64,000 nt of DNA from Phytobacter ursingii (GCA_901456055.1 CABDWT010000002.1:186001-250000); one strand, 5' to 3'. Numbered from the stretch's first letter, positions 1 through 8,789 are shown. The notes: generated by a model from the sequence alone, not told the origin. A program made the numbers and translations.

Positions 1-951
1 AACGCCTCGGTCGCCTGTTCCATGGCGGCAATCTATGCCGCCGCGAACAATGCCCATCTGCCGCTGTGGAAATATCTGGCAGGCGATCAGAAAGTGGCGA
101 TGCCGCTGCCGCAAATTCAGATTTTCGGCGGCGGCGCCCACGCCGGGCGTCGTATTGATATCCAGGATTTGATGGTTATCGCCAACGGGGCGAAATCCTT
201 TCAAGAAGCGCTGATGATGACCGCTGAGGTGTATCACAGCGCGGGCCGTATCATGAAACAACGGGGTCATTTAAGCGGCGTGGCGGATGAAGGCGGCTGG
301 TGGCCAGAGTTCAACAGCAATGAGCAGGCGTTGGACACTCTGGTGAAAGCGATTGAAGGCGCAGGTTATACACCGGGTCAGGATGTCTCTATCGCGCTGG
401 ATATCGCCTCGTCTGAATTTGGTAAACAGGGTCGCTACCGACTGGCGCTGGAATCTGCGGAATATGACTCCGATGGCATGTGCGAATTACTGCTCGGCTG
501 GCTGGATCGTTATCCGATCCGCTCTATTGAAGATCCGCTGGCGGAAGATGATGAAAAAGGACTTATCGCCTTTACGAAAGCCGCAGGTTCTCGCGTGCAA
601 ATTGTCGGCGATGATTATTTCGTGACAAATGGCGAGCGCGTAAAAGCGGCAGCGGAAATTGGCGCCTGTAACGCCGTGTTATTAAAAGCCAACCAGGCTG
701 GCACTATTACCCAATTGCGTAATGCTTTTGCCGAAGCACAAAAAGCAGGATATGGATCAATTGTCTCCGCGCGCTCAGGTGAAACTGAAGACAATATTAT
801 TGTCCACCTCGCATTAGGGTTGAATGCGGGGCAATTAAAAGTGGGCTCAATGACCCGCTCAGAGCGAACCGCAAAATGGAATGAAGCTATTCGACTGGAA
901 GACACATATGCTGTGGGATTTTTCGGCATAGCCGCATTAGATCATAAATAA
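1..951 (+). CDS. Enolase-superfamily protein, non-canonical enolase paralogue (5' end outside window)
   Basis: The reading frame is open from base 1, so the N-terminal domain lies outside the window. What remains is an enolase-type barrel. It keeps the acid/base Glu (ADEGG), the three metal ligands (ALDIASSEF, SIEDPL, GDDYFVTN) and the catalytic Lys (LLKANQAGT). Two positions differ from true enolase. The phosphate-contacting His of SHRSGETED is Ala (SARSGETED), and the QEFM Glu of the active-site loop is Asp (QDLM). From family knowledge, loss of that His argues against 2-phosphoglycerate as substrate, so it is probably a dehydratase of another hydroxy acid. It is the first visible gene of a same-strand cluster with a carboxylate transporter, dehydrogenase, hydratase and aldolase. 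Product family is certain; substrate is unknown. Confidence 0.85.
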   Translation, partial: NASVACSMAAIYAAANNAHLPLWKYLAGDQKVAMPLPQIQIFGGGAHAGRRIDIQDLMVIANGAKSFQEALMMTAEVYHSAGRIMKQRGHLSGVADEGGWWPEFNSNEQALDTLVKAIEGAGYTPGQDVSIALDIASSEFGKQGRYRLALESAEYDSDGMCELLLGWLDRYPIRSIEDPLAEDDEKGLIAFTKAAGSRVQIVGDDYFVTNGERVKAAAEIGACNAVLLKANQAGTITQLRNAFAEAQKAGYGSIVSARSGETEDNIIVHLALGLNAGQLKVGSMTRSERTAKWNEAIRLEDTYAVGFFGIAALDHK

Positions 952-1082
952 TTTTTTAATTTTATTCCGATTAGCTGAACAGGCGTTATCTCCGGGCCCT
1001 ACGCATTGACCTGAATTTTCGATGTCTGTTCTGGTTGTATGAGTTTTTCCAAATTGTCGATATATAATTTCAGGAGATTCAA

Positions 1083-2393
1083 ATGACCGATTACAGCGGC
1101 GGGGCTTTGCCTGCAGCCAGAAAGAAAATGCAGATTAAGCCCATTGTTCAGGTGGGTGCCGGGAACGCTCTCGAAATATACGATTTTATGGTCTACGGCT
1201 ATTATGCGCGTTATATTTCGCAGGCTTATTTCCCGTCAGATAATGAATATGTGTCATTAATGCTCACGCTGATGACATTCGCGTTAGGTTTCTTCGCCCG
1301 TCCGTTTGGAGCCATTATTCTCGGGGCTTACACCGATCGTCACGGTCGTCGGAAAGGGTTAATTATGGCCCTGACCCTGATGTCGATCGGTATTTTGTGC
1401 GTCGCCATGACGCCGACCTATGCCTCAATCGGCATCGCCGCACCGATCATCGTCATTCTCGGTCGCTTGCTACAAGGTTTCTCAGCGGGGGCGGAACTGG
1501 GTGGCGTTGTTGTCTATCTGGCAGAAATATCGCCACCGAATCGCCGGGCATTCTATACCTGCTGGCAGGTGGGTTCGCAGCAGTTTGCGGTCATGGCTGC
1601 GTCTATTATCGGCCTGGTACTGCTGTACAATATGTCCACCGAAGATCTCCACGACTGGGGCTGGCGCGTTCCGTTGTTGATTGGCTGCGCGGTAATCCCG
1701 CTAATGTTCTGGCTGCGTTCTAACCTGCAAGAAACTGAAGTTTTCGCGAAGAAGAAAACCACACCGACCGTTAAAGAGATTTGCGCCAGTCTGGTCACCG
1801 GATGGCGAACCATTGTGGTCTGCATGGGGATGGTAGCGATGGCAACCGTCACCGCGCAAACGGTCACCACCTATGCTCCCACCTTTATTAAGAGCCTGAA
1901 TCTGGGTGAAAACGTTGGCTTTATCACGCTGTTCTTTGTGGGCCTGTCAATCCTGTTCTGGATGCCGATCACGGCGATGATCGCTGACCGGGTCAACAGA
2001 AAAACCATGCTGATTGTGGTGACGCTGACCGGTGCGCTCACCGCATGGCCGATGCTCTCGTGGCTGGCGGCTGACCCGACGGTGTCGAAATTCGTCGTCT
2101 TTGAGCTGTGGTTCTCGTTCATGTATGCCTGCTACAGCTCCGTACAGGTTGCCGCGATGGTTGAACTGGTACCGGCACATGCGCGTACGGCGGGTTACTC
2201 TTTTGCTCAGGCGGTGGCCGCCGCCGTACTGGGTGGCCTGACGCCGGCAATTTGTACCTGGCTTAATCACACCTTTAACAGTAATGCGATGGTGGGCGTC
2301 TGGCTTGGATTTAACGCTGTATTGAGTTTGTTGGCCGTATTAACCCTCGACCATAAACAAACAGCCATTAATCAGACCAAAGAATTACATTAA
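1083..2393 (+). CDS. MFS metabolite:H+ symporter, CitA/TcuC-like carboxylate transporter
   Basis: A 436-residue inner-membrane protein of the metabolite:H+ symporter branch of the MFS. It shows the N-terminal GNALEIYDFMVYGYY segment, the loop 2-3 signature GAYTDRHGRRKG, RLLQGFSAGAELGG in helix 4 and about 12 hydrophobic stretches. Remembered similarity is highest to the citrate symporter CitA (for example LGRLLQGFSAG and the SLQETE-like NLQETE). A di- or tricarboxylate or similar hydroxy acid is therefore the likely cargo. The start is supported by AGGAG five bases upstream of ATG 1083. It lies 131 bp after the enolase paralogue and probably imports the substrate of the pathway encoded around it. 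Confidence 0.88.
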   Translation: MTDYSGGALPAARKKMQIKPIVQVGAGNALEIYDFMVYGYYARYISQAYFPSDNEYVSLMLTLMTFALGFFARPFGAIILGAYTDRHGRRKGLIMALTLMSIGILCVAMTPTYASIGIAAPIIVILGRLLQGFSAGAELGGVVVYLAEISPPNRRAFYTCWQVGSQQFAVMAASIIGLVLLYNMSTEDLHDWGWRVPLLIGCAVIPLMFWLRSNLQETEVFAKKKTTPTVKEICASLVTGWRTIVVCMGMVAMATVTAQTVTTYAPTFIKSLNLGENVGFITLFFVGLSILFWMPITAMIADRVNRKTMLIVVTLTGALTAWPMLSWLAADPTVSKFVVFELWFSFMYACYSSVQVAAMVELVPAHARTAGYSFAQAVAAAVLGGLTPAICTWLNHTFNSNAMVGVWLGFNAVLSLLAVLTLDHKQTAINQTKELH

Positions 2394-2405
2394 TTGCTGA
2401 CCAAA

Positions 2406-2438
2406 CAGCAGTACATCGATTAAGTTGGTGTACTGCTG
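2406..2438 (+). promoter_or_regulatory. Perfect 10-bp intercistronic hairpin
   Basis: CAGCAGTACA (2406-2415) and TGTACTGCTG (2429-2438) are exact inverted repeats around a 13-base loop. They sit between the transporter and dehydrogenase genes. No U-run follows, so it is not a classical terminator. An mRNA-stability or processing element, or an operator with widely spaced halves, is possible. Confidence 0.5.
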
Positions 2439-2462
2439 AAAATAAACTGGAAAAGGTAATGT

Positions 2463-3422
2463 ATGAAAATTGTTATTTTAGATGGTGGCGTACTTAATCC
2501 TGGCGATTTGTCGTGGGATGCGTTTTCGCAACTGGGTGAAATATCCGTTTATGACAATTCGGCTCCGGAAGAAGTGGTTAAACGAATTGGCGACGCGGAA
2601 ATTGCAATTATCAACAAAGTTGTTTTAGGCGAAAAAGAATTCAGCCAGTGTCAGAACCTGAAATTTATCGGCGTTACAGCGACCGGTTATAACGTTATTG
2701 ACCTCGCAGCGGCAAAAAACCTCGGCGTGACGGTATCCAATGTCCCGACGTACGGAACCTCTACCGTCGCGCAATTTACGACCGCGTTGATGCTGGAGCT
2801 CTGCAACCAGGTTGGTCTGCACAACAATGATGTCCACGCCGGCGGCTGGGGTAAAAAACCAGACTTCTGCTACTGGCTGAAACCGATGCTCGAAGTGACA
2901 GGCAAAAACGTGGGCATTATCGGCTATGGCCGCATTGGTCAGGCGTTCGGCGCCGTGGCGCAGGCGTTGGGTATGAATGTACTGGCTTATGACGAATACC
3001 GGAACACAGCGCTGGAAAACGACCGCGTCCGCTATGTCGACCTCGATACCCTTTACGCCGAAGCCGATGTTATCAGCCTGCACTGCTTACTGACGCCCAA
3101 AACACAGGGCATGATCAACGCAGAATCCCTGCGCAAAATGAAGAAATCCGCCCTGCTGCTTAACGCCTCGCGCGGCGATCTGGTTAACGAAGCGGACCTT
3201 GCCGACGCGCTCAATAACGGCGTGATTGCCGGTGCCGCCGTCGACGTTCTCTCCAAAGAACCGCCGGTGCCGGAGAACCCAATGCTGACCGCGAAGAATT
3301 GCATTATTACCCCACACATTGCCTGGGCCTCAGTGGAAGCGCGCGGGCGTATTCTGGCGACCACCGTTGATAACGTAAAAGCCTTTCTGGCCGGACAACC
3401 GCAGAACCGCGTGGGTGACTGA
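2463..3422 (+). CDS. D-isomer-specific 2-hydroxyacid dehydrogenase (NAD-dependent)
   Basis: A 319-residue protein of the D-2-hydroxyacid dehydrogenase family, related to hydroxypyruvate and glycerate dehydrogenases. The Rossmann motif GIIGYGRIGQAFG lies at about residues 152-164. The catalytic Arg is in NASRGDLVNE, the Glu in LSKEPPVPENP and the His in TPHIAWAS. The order Arg-Glu-His and the total length are typical. It should interconvert a 2-keto acid and a D-2-hydroxy acid with NAD(P)H. ATG 2463 follows AAAAGG at suitable spacing. Placed between the transporter and the hydratase, it probably oxidises or reduces an intermediate of the same pathway. The exact substrate cannot be read from the sequence. 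Confidence 0.88.
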   Translation: MKIVILDGGVLNPGDLSWDAFSQLGEISVYDNSAPEEVVKRIGDAEIAIINKVVLGEKEFSQCQNLKFIGVTATGYNVIDLAAAKNLGVTVSNVPTYGTSTVAQFTTALMLELCNQVGLHNNDVHAGGWGKKPDFCYWLKPMLEVTGKNVGIIGYGRIGQAFGAVAQALGMNVLAYDEYRNTALENDRVRYVDLDTLYAEADVISLHCLLTPKTQGMINAESLRKMKKSALLLNASRGDLVNEADLADALNNGVIAGAAVDVLSKEPPVPENPMLTAKNCIITPHIAWASVEARGRILATTVDNVKAFLAGQPQNRVGD

Positions 3423-3462
3423 TAACCCCCTATAAACCAAAGCGATAATTAGAGAAAGAACA

Positions 3463-4245
3463 ATGGAAAATAACATTATCAAGGCAGCGGATTTGCTGCG
3501 CCAGGCCTGGGATAACAACGAAGCGGGCGATCCTATTCGCGACCTTGTCGACAGTGAAAATCTGACGACAGCCTACATGATTCAAGACTACAACGATGAA
3601 ATCTGGCAGGCGCAGGGTCGCCGCCGGGTCGGACGTAAACTGGGCTTAACCAACAAAGCCGTGCAGAAGCAGTTCGGCATTTCAGACCCGTGTTACGGCA
3701 ACATTTACGCCGACATGGTGCTGATCGACGGCGCGGAAATCACTAAACCGGTCGTCAGCGATCTGCGCGTAGAAACCGAGATTGCCGTCGTCCTGAAAAA
3801 AGACCTGACGCAAACCGAGCACACCATTCTCGACATCATCAACGCCGTTGATTACGTCCTGCCAGCGTTTGAAATCTGCGACAGCCGTGTCACCGGCTGG
3901 AACGTGAAGTCCTGTGACTTCGTCGCAGATAACGCCGCCGCGTGCCTGGTAGTTCTTGGCACCAAACCGGTGTACCTCTCCGACTGCGATATCACACGCA
4001 GCGAAATGGTCACTAAACGTGCAGGAGAAGTGGTCTCACAAGGCAAAGCGACGGCCATTCTCGGCCACCCCCTGCATGCGCTGAAATGGCTGGCTGATGA
4101 CCTGGTGCGCATAGGTAAGCCGCTGCGTGCCGGCGAGTTTGTTATCACTGGCGCTATTGGTCCGGCGGTGTCCGCCAAACCGGGTGATGCCTTTGATGCG
4201 GAAATTACCGGAGTGGGCCTTATCAGCACCCGCTTTGCCGAATAA
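3463..4245 (+). CDS. 2-keto-4-pentenoate hydratase / 2-oxohepta-3-ene-1,7-dioate hydratase family protein
   Basis: A 260-residue FAH-superfamily protein resembling MhpD and HpcG (HpaH), which add water to 2-oxo-enoic acids in aromatic meta-cleavage pathways. Visible family features are the metal-ligand region DLRVETEIAVVLKKDL, the segment PAFEICDSRVTGW and the C-terminal ITGAIGPAVSAKPGD. It starts at ATG 3463 after GAGAAAG and lies 40 bp downstream of the dehydrogenase. Together with the HpcH-type aldolase that follows, it recalls the last two steps of homoprotocatechuate degradation. The absence of ring-cleavage genes and the presence of an enolase paralogue suggest a different, non-aromatic substrate here. 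Confidence 0.85.
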   Translation: MENNIIKAADLLRQAWDNNEAGDPIRDLVDSENLTTAYMIQDYNDEIWQAQGRRRVGRKLGLTNKAVQKQFGISDPCYGNIYADMVLIDGAEITKPVVSDLRVETEIAVVLKKDLTQTEHTILDIINAVDYVLPAFEICDSRVTGWNVKSCDFVADNAAACLVVLGTKPVYLSDCDITRSEMVTKRAGEVVSQGKATAILGHPLHALKWLADDLVRIGKPLRAGEFVITGAIGPAVSAKPGDAFDAEITGVGLISTRFAE

Positions 4246-4275
4246 GGGATCCCCGCAGGCTTAAAGGAGGCCGTG

Positions 4276-5040
4276 ATGGAACTGCAGAAAAATCATTTCA
4301 AGCATGCCATTAAAAATAACACCGTACAGTTGGGCCTCTGGACCCAGTTGGGCAGCTATATCGCCGCTGAGATCCTCTCCGGCTGTGGTTATGACTTTAT
4401 CGGACTCGATGCGGAACATGGCCCGAGTGAATACATCGAAATTTACGCGCAGTTGCAGGCCTGCGCGGCTGGCGGACCCACTCAACCCATCGTACGCATT
4501 CCCAACCACGATATTTCGTTGATTAAGCGTTATCTGGATGCGGGGGTAAATACCCTGATGGTGCCCCAGGTAGATACCGTCGAGCAGGCAAAAGCGCTGG
4601 TCTCCGCAGTGCGCTATCCGCCTCACGGCGTGCGCGGCTACTGTGGCGCACCGCGCGCGTCCGGCTTTGGTCGGATTAAAAACTACGCCACTACCTGCGA
4701 GGAAGAAATTTGTCTTATCGTGATGCCGGAAACCACCCTGGCGCTGGAAAATATCGAGGCAATGGCGGCGATTGACGGCGTTGACGCCTTCTTTATCGGC
4801 CCCGGCGATCTCGCTGCCAGTCTCGGTTATATTGGTCAGCCGATGCACCCGGACGTCATTAATGTGATTGAAGATACCGGCAGGCGCATCAAAGCGGCCG
4901 GGAAAGCCGTCGGCATTCTGTGTACGGATGAAGCACAAACCCGCCGTTATATCGAGCTTGGCTTTCAGATGATCGCCATTGGTTCTGACCAGGGGCTATT
5001 GACCAAAGGCGCGGAGCAGTTGCTGGCGACATTCAGATAG
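4276..5040 (+). CDS. HpcH/HpaI-family class II aldolase
   Basis: A 254-residue metal-dependent pyruvate-type aldolase of the HpcH/HpaI family (also RhmA, GarL). The barrel shows the catalytic His region GLDAEHGPSEY, the Arg of PIVRIPNHD, the metal-binding Glu of MPETTLALENIEAM and Asp of FFIGPGDLAASLGY. It would cleave a 4-hydroxy-2-keto acid to pyruvate plus an aldehyde. ATG 4276 is preferred over the adjacent GTG 4273 because the strong AAAGGAGG (4263-4270) is then five bases away instead of two. It is the last gene of the operon, with a terminator just downstream, and probably carries out the final carbon-carbon cleavage. Confidence 0.9.
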   Translation: MELQKNHFKHAIKNNTVQLGLWTQLGSYIAAEILSGCGYDFIGLDAEHGPSEYIEIYAQLQACAAGGPTQPIVRIPNHDISLIKRYLDAGVNTLMVPQVDTVEQAKALVSAVRYPPHGVRGYCGAPRASGFGRIKNYATTCEEEICLIVMPETTLALENIEAMAAIDGVDAFFIGPGDLAASLGYIGQPMHPDVINVIEDTGRRIKAAGKAVGILCTDEAQTRRYIELGFQMIAIGSDQGLLTKGAEQLLATFR

Positions 5041-5078
5041 TTTCCCGAAGCACTTGTAGTAACCTGGGTTTTTCTTTT

Positions 5079-5111
5079 CCGGATGCGCGCAACAGCCCCA
5101 TCCGGTTTTTT
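5079..5111 (+). terminator. Rho-independent terminator after the aldolase gene
   Basis: CCGGATG (5079-5085) pairs with CATCCGG (5099-5105) and is followed directly by TTTTTT. It lies between the convergent aldolase and lacI-type genes and ends the plus-strand operon. Confidence 0.8.
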
Positions 5112-5114
5112 CTT

Positions 5115-6143
5115 TTAGCGACGGGCGATCAACGCTTTTGTGGAGTCGCCAGCCACCAGCAATGGGGTAAAAATCTGGCTCTCGGTAGAGGCATAAAAGG
5201 CTTCCGGGGTGAGCGTCTGATCCGGGTTCATCAGGCGCTCAATAATGGCAACACAGGCATCAGCAATCTGTTTTTCCGGCAGCGAAATATAAGTCAGTTT
5301 AATCTCCAGTAAACTGCTCCAGGAGACATCGCCATAGGCCACCAGCGAAAGATCGTCGGGGATGCGGATATTTTTCTCTTTCGCGGCCAGCAAGATGCTC
5401 ATGGCGTAACGTGGACTGCCGAGCACCAGGGCGGTAGGCGGCATGTCAGCGGTCATGATGCGCCTGAAAGCGTCACCGCCAAACCCGGCCTGCGGTGGGC
5501 CGACATGGATAAGCGCCTGCAGCGCCGCTTGTTCTGTCGGCGTGAAGCATTGCAAAAAGCCCTGTAAACGCTCGTAGCCGGTGCTCAGCTCTTCGGAGGA
5601 GCCAATATAGCCGATACGCTGGTGGCCAAGTTCACGCAAGTGTTTTACCGCCAGCGAAATGCCGTGGCGATCGTCAATCGCGATAACTGGCGCCTGCAGG
5701 CTGCGGTGTTTACGCAGCAACTGGACGGCATTCGTGCGGGTAATCAGCTCTTGCGTTTCCGGGAGCGGGTTGGCTGTCGGCGCGAAAATAATGCCGTCCA
5801 CGCGGGCAGTCATCAAACGCAACAGCGCGGTATGCTCCATCTCCGGCTTGTCGCTGGTAATGCCCAGCATCATCTGCCAGGAGCGTTCAGCGGCCACGTG
5901 CGCAATGGCATTAGTGACGGTAATAAAAAAATCGTTCTGAATATCCGGGATCACCAGACCAAATGCGCCAGTACTGGCATTACGCAACGCGCGCGCGGCG
6001 CTATTGGGAATATAACCATATTCTCGCGCTGCCCGTAACACACTCTCTTTTGTGGCCTGGCTAATGGCAGGATGATCGTTTAAAGCCCGTGATACCGTGG
6101 TATGAGATAAGCCCAATATTGCAGCCAATTTTTTTATTGTCAC
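5115..6143 (-). CDS. LacI-family transcriptional regulator
   Basis: A 342-residue LacI/GalR-type regulator. The N-terminal helix-turn-helix and hinge are clear (MTIKKLAAILGLSHTTVSRA at residues 1-20, then the hinge helix region IPNSAARALR). A periplasmic-binding-protein-like effector domain follows (for example FGLVIPDIQNDFF and GHQRIGYIG). It is transcribed towards the five-gene catabolic operon and ends 10 bp from its terminator, so it is the obvious candidate regulator. The ligand is probably a pathway metabolite. A 6-bp inverted repeat spaced by 10 bases lies about 95 bp upstream of its start and may be an autoregulatory operator. Confidence 0.9.
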   Translation of the reverse strand: MTIKKLAAILGLSHTTVSRALNDHPAISQATKESVLRAAREYGYIPNSAARALRNASTGAFGLVIPDIQNDFFITVTNAIAHVAAERSWQMMLGITSDKPEMEHTALLRLMTARVDGIIFAPTANPLPETQELITRTNAVQLLRKHRSLQAPVIAIDDRHGISLAVKHLRELGHQRIGYIGSSEELSTGYERLQGFLQCFTPTEQAALQALIHVGPPQAGFGGDAFRRIMTADMPPTALVLGSPRYAMSILLAAKEKNIRIPDDLSLVAYGDVSWSSLLEIKLTYISLPEKQIADACVAIIERLMNPDQTLTPEAFYASTESQIFTPLLVAGDSTKALIARR

Positions 6144-6576
6144 TGCGTCACCTTAATGTCGTCCTGGCTCGGGTTTCCCGTCATCAATTCAGAAAGCCGG
6201 GGATTAAATTATAATCCCTACAGTTTTTCGCCGTGAAAATGCACCAATGATATTGTGCATAAGCCATAATAACAGGTTCTTATATCTGGCACTATCGTTT
6301 TACGATATTAACATCTGCCTGAATTAATTAGACATAGTGCAAACTTATAAATATTTTAACTTGCCTTAAGAATCGTTTTCTTATTAAGCGAAAAATAAGG
6401 GTTATTAATATTAATAATGAAAAATAATCCTTAATCCCCCGGAACGCCTCCCTTACCTGTGTTTTTCGCCTGCCCGTAGTACCGCTCTTTTACCAGAACA
6501 AGCGAGACATTCCTCACACTTTTACACAACAGGCTATGCTGTTAGGTAGGATAAATTTCATTCTAAGGAGACGCCA
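6144..6576. other. AT-rich divergent intergenic region
   Basis: About 430 bp between the divergent lacI-type gene and the FAD-oxidase gene, strongly AT-rich in the middle (about 6300-6440). It must hold both promoters. I see no coding potential, and apart from the palindrome at 6239-6260 no well-matched sigma-70 promoter that I would place confidently. Confidence 0.5.
6239..6260. promoter_or_regulatory. Possible LacI-family operator (ATGCAC-N10-GTGCAT)
   Basis: ATGCAC and GTGCAT are exact inverted repeats separated by 10 bases, 95 bp upstream of the regulator start. The inner bases are only partly symmetric. Assignment to this regulator rests on position only. Confidence 0.35.
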
Positions 6577-7959
6577 ATGACCACCCGGCAACCGCTTTTC
6601 CCACGCCGCCAGACGCATCCCGTTGCAGATGAGCACGCTGTTTTGAACTGGGCACAAAACGCCACGCTGGCACCGGAAAGCGCGGTTATCACGCCAGAAA
6701 ATGAAGCGCAGTTGCAACAGGCTATCGCCCGTTGTCAGGGACGGGTACGCATCATGGGCAGTCGTATGTCTCCGGGCAGAATGCTCGCGATAACTCAGCC
6801 GCAGGATAGCCTGATCGATCTCTCCCGTCTGCGGGGCCTGCTGGCGGTGAGTGACGACAGCGTCACCTTTGCCGGTGGTACCCCGCTGCATGAGGTGTAT
6901 GAAATCCTGACCTCCATGAACCGTATGCTCAACGCGTCGCCGGGAGTGATTGCCTCCCAGACGCTCGCCGGCGCGATCTCGACCGGCACGCATGGCCAGG
7001 GTATGCAGCAAAGTTCGCTGGCGGATGAAGCGCTTGCTATCCGGCTGATTGATGCGGCGGGCCAGATTCATACGCTGGATAATCAGCATCCCTGGTTTGC
7101 CGCGGCACAACTGGGGCTGGGAACGCTGGGTGCCATCAGCGCCGTCACACTCCGTACTCGCCCTTACACGCAGTTTACCTGTTTTAAAAGCGCGCACAGC
7201 GCCGATACGCTAGAACAGGATTTGATTGACTGGAATCAGCAATGGACATTCAGCAAAGCCTGGTGGTTTGTGGATGAAAACAAAGTCCACGCATGGAATG
7301 CCCGGGAAGCGCATGACCATGAGTGTCAGGCCTGGCGGGATAACCATGGTGATCTGCTGACGCTGGAAGAGACCAGCGATCAGATGAATTCCGCAGTGGA
7401 AAATACCCTGCACCATATGCGCAACGACACCCGTATCGTGGATGAGAACGGCAAGCCGTTTCGGACTGTGACGCGCTTTAAAGATTTCTCCGACGTGATT
7501 GGCGATATCTATCAGGTGTTCTGTCGTGGGATCGCCACGCCGCAGATCAACATCGAGATCGGTGTACCGATGGACCGCGCCCCGGCCCTGATTACGCGGA
7601 TCCGGGAGTGGCACGCCCGCGAACAGCCCCATATGCATTACCCGATCATTTTGCGCTGTACCGGGCCATCAGATGCCTGGCTGAGTCCATCCTGGCAGCA
7701 ACCCACCTGTTTTTTCGGTTTTGTGGTCTATTACGCCGAGGATGGCTCACTGTCCGAAGAGGGGCTCTCCTTTTTGCGCGGGGTCGAAACACTTCTGGCA
7801 AGCGAGGGCGGGAAGCCGCACTGGGGGAAATATTTCGACGCCAGTTTGTACGACTGGCCGACGCTCTACCCGCAGTTACCCGCTTTCAGGGAGGTGCGCC
7901 GGACGCTCGATCGTGAGGGGAAATTCCTCAATGATTTTATGGCGGAGCTGCTGTCATGA
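6577..7959 (+). CDS. FAD-binding oxidoreductase, aldonolactone-oxidase type
   Basis: A 460-residue flavoprotein of the FAD_binding_4 / D-arabinono-lactone oxidase family. The N-terminal half has the PCMH fold with the FAD-contacting pattern RVRIMGSRMSPG, GGTPLHEVYEIL and AGAISTGTHGQG, and then GTLGAISAVTLRTRP. The C-terminal half resembles the ALO domain and ends with HWGKYFDASL and FLNDFMAELL. Such enzymes oxidise sugar lactones, polyols or related alcohols. No signal peptide is visible. ATG 6577 has AAGGAG at ideal spacing. The gene overlaps the next one by four bases (ATGA), so an oxidase and a glycosyltransferase are translationally coupled, an unusual pairing whose product is unknown. 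Confidence 0.85.
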   Translation: MTTRQPLFPRRQTHPVADEHAVLNWAQNATLAPESAVITPENEAQLQQAIARCQGRVRIMGSRMSPGRMLAITQPQDSLIDLSRLRGLLAVSDDSVTFAGGTPLHEVYEILTSMNRMLNASPGVIASQTLAGAISTGTHGQGMQQSSLADEALAIRLIDAAGQIHTLDNQHPWFAAAQLGLGTLGAISAVTLRTRPYTQFTCFKSAHSADTLEQDLIDWNQQWTFSKAWWFVDENKVHAWNAREAHDHECQAWRDNHGDLLTLEETSDQMNSAVENTLHHMRNDTRIVDENGKPFRTVTRFKDFSDVIGDIYQVFCRGIATPQINIEIGVPMDRAPALITRIREWHAREQPHMHYPIILRCTGPSDAWLSPSWQQPTCFFGFVVYYAEDGSLSEEGLSFLRGVETLLASEGGKPHWGKYFDASLYDWPTLYPQLPAFREVRRTLDREGKFLNDFMAELLS

Positions 7960-8789
7960 GCGCCGCGTTCGCCTGGGTGACGCTGCTCACCCAGCCCGGC
8001 TACGTACCGGGCGTGGAGGCACTGCGCCACTCACTGCAAAAAAGTGGTTCACCGTGGCCGCTGGTGGTGATGGTGACGCCTGCCATTGACGCCGGAACAC
8101 GCAGGTCGTTGAGCGACGCCGGATGCGTGATTCGGGAGGTGCCGATTCTTGGTCCCGATCCCGCGCTGGCGCACCGCTACGCCAATGCCCGTTTTGCTGA
8201 GGTGTGGAGCAAACTGGCGGTATGGACGCTTGAGGAATATCAGCGCGTGGCATTTCTCGACGCCGACATGCTGGTGGTGCAGAACATGGATGAATTGTTT
8301 GAGTTACCGCTTCCGACAGGTTTTATTGCCGCCTGCCACGCCTGTCGGTGTAATCCCAACCGTATCGCCAGCTACCCGGAAAGCTGGCAGCCTGAAAACT
8401 GCTATTACACCTGGTGTGAAGACCCGCAGATGACAGCGCACCCGCCGGCCACGCTGGATAACTATCTTAACGGCGGGTTTCTGTTGTTGACGCCTGATAA
8501 GGATGTGTACGACAGGATGGTGACGCAACTGGCCGCCATGGCGGATATCTCCGATTATGTGTTTGCCGAGCAGGATTTTCTCAACGACGTGTTCCGCGAT
8601 CGTTGGGTGCCGCTGCATTATGGGTATAACGCGCTAAAGACGCTGGGTTTGCAGCACCCGCGGATGTGGGATTTCAGCCGGGTTAAGAATGTGCATTACA
8701 TCATTGATAAGCCGTGGGAGAAGGTTCCCGAGCCAGGCGATAAGTGGTACGCATTGCATCGCCTGTGGTGGGAGTATTACCCGCATTAA
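7956..8789 (+). CDS. Glycosyltransferase family 8 (glycogenin/galactinol-synthase-like)
   Basis: A 277-residue GT8-type glycosyltransferase. It shows the N-terminal FAWVTLLTQPGYVPG, the metal- and nucleotide-sugar-binding DxD motif in FLDADMLVVQNMDELFE at about residue 100, NGGFLLLTPDKDVYD, EQDFLN, and the late His motif VHYIIDKPWEK typical of glycogenin-like enzymes. It should transfer a sugar from a nucleotide sugar with retention of configuration. There is no membrane segment, so it is cytoplasmic. The start ATG overlaps the stop of the FAD-oxidase gene. The acceptor is unknown. Confidence 0.87.
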   Translation: MSAAFAWVTLLTQPGYVPGVEALRHSLQKSGSPWPLVVMVTPAIDAGTRRSLSDAGCVIREVPILGPDPALAHRYANARFAEVWSKLAVWTLEEYQRVAFLDADMLVVQNMDELFELPLPTGFIAACHACRCNPNRIASYPESWQPENCYYTWCEDPQMTAHPPATLDNYLNGGFLLLTPDKDVYDRMVTQLAAMADISDYVFAEQDFLNDVFRDRWVPLHYGYNALKTLGLQHPRMWDFSRVKNVHYIIDKPWEKVPEPGDKWYALHRLWWEYYPH

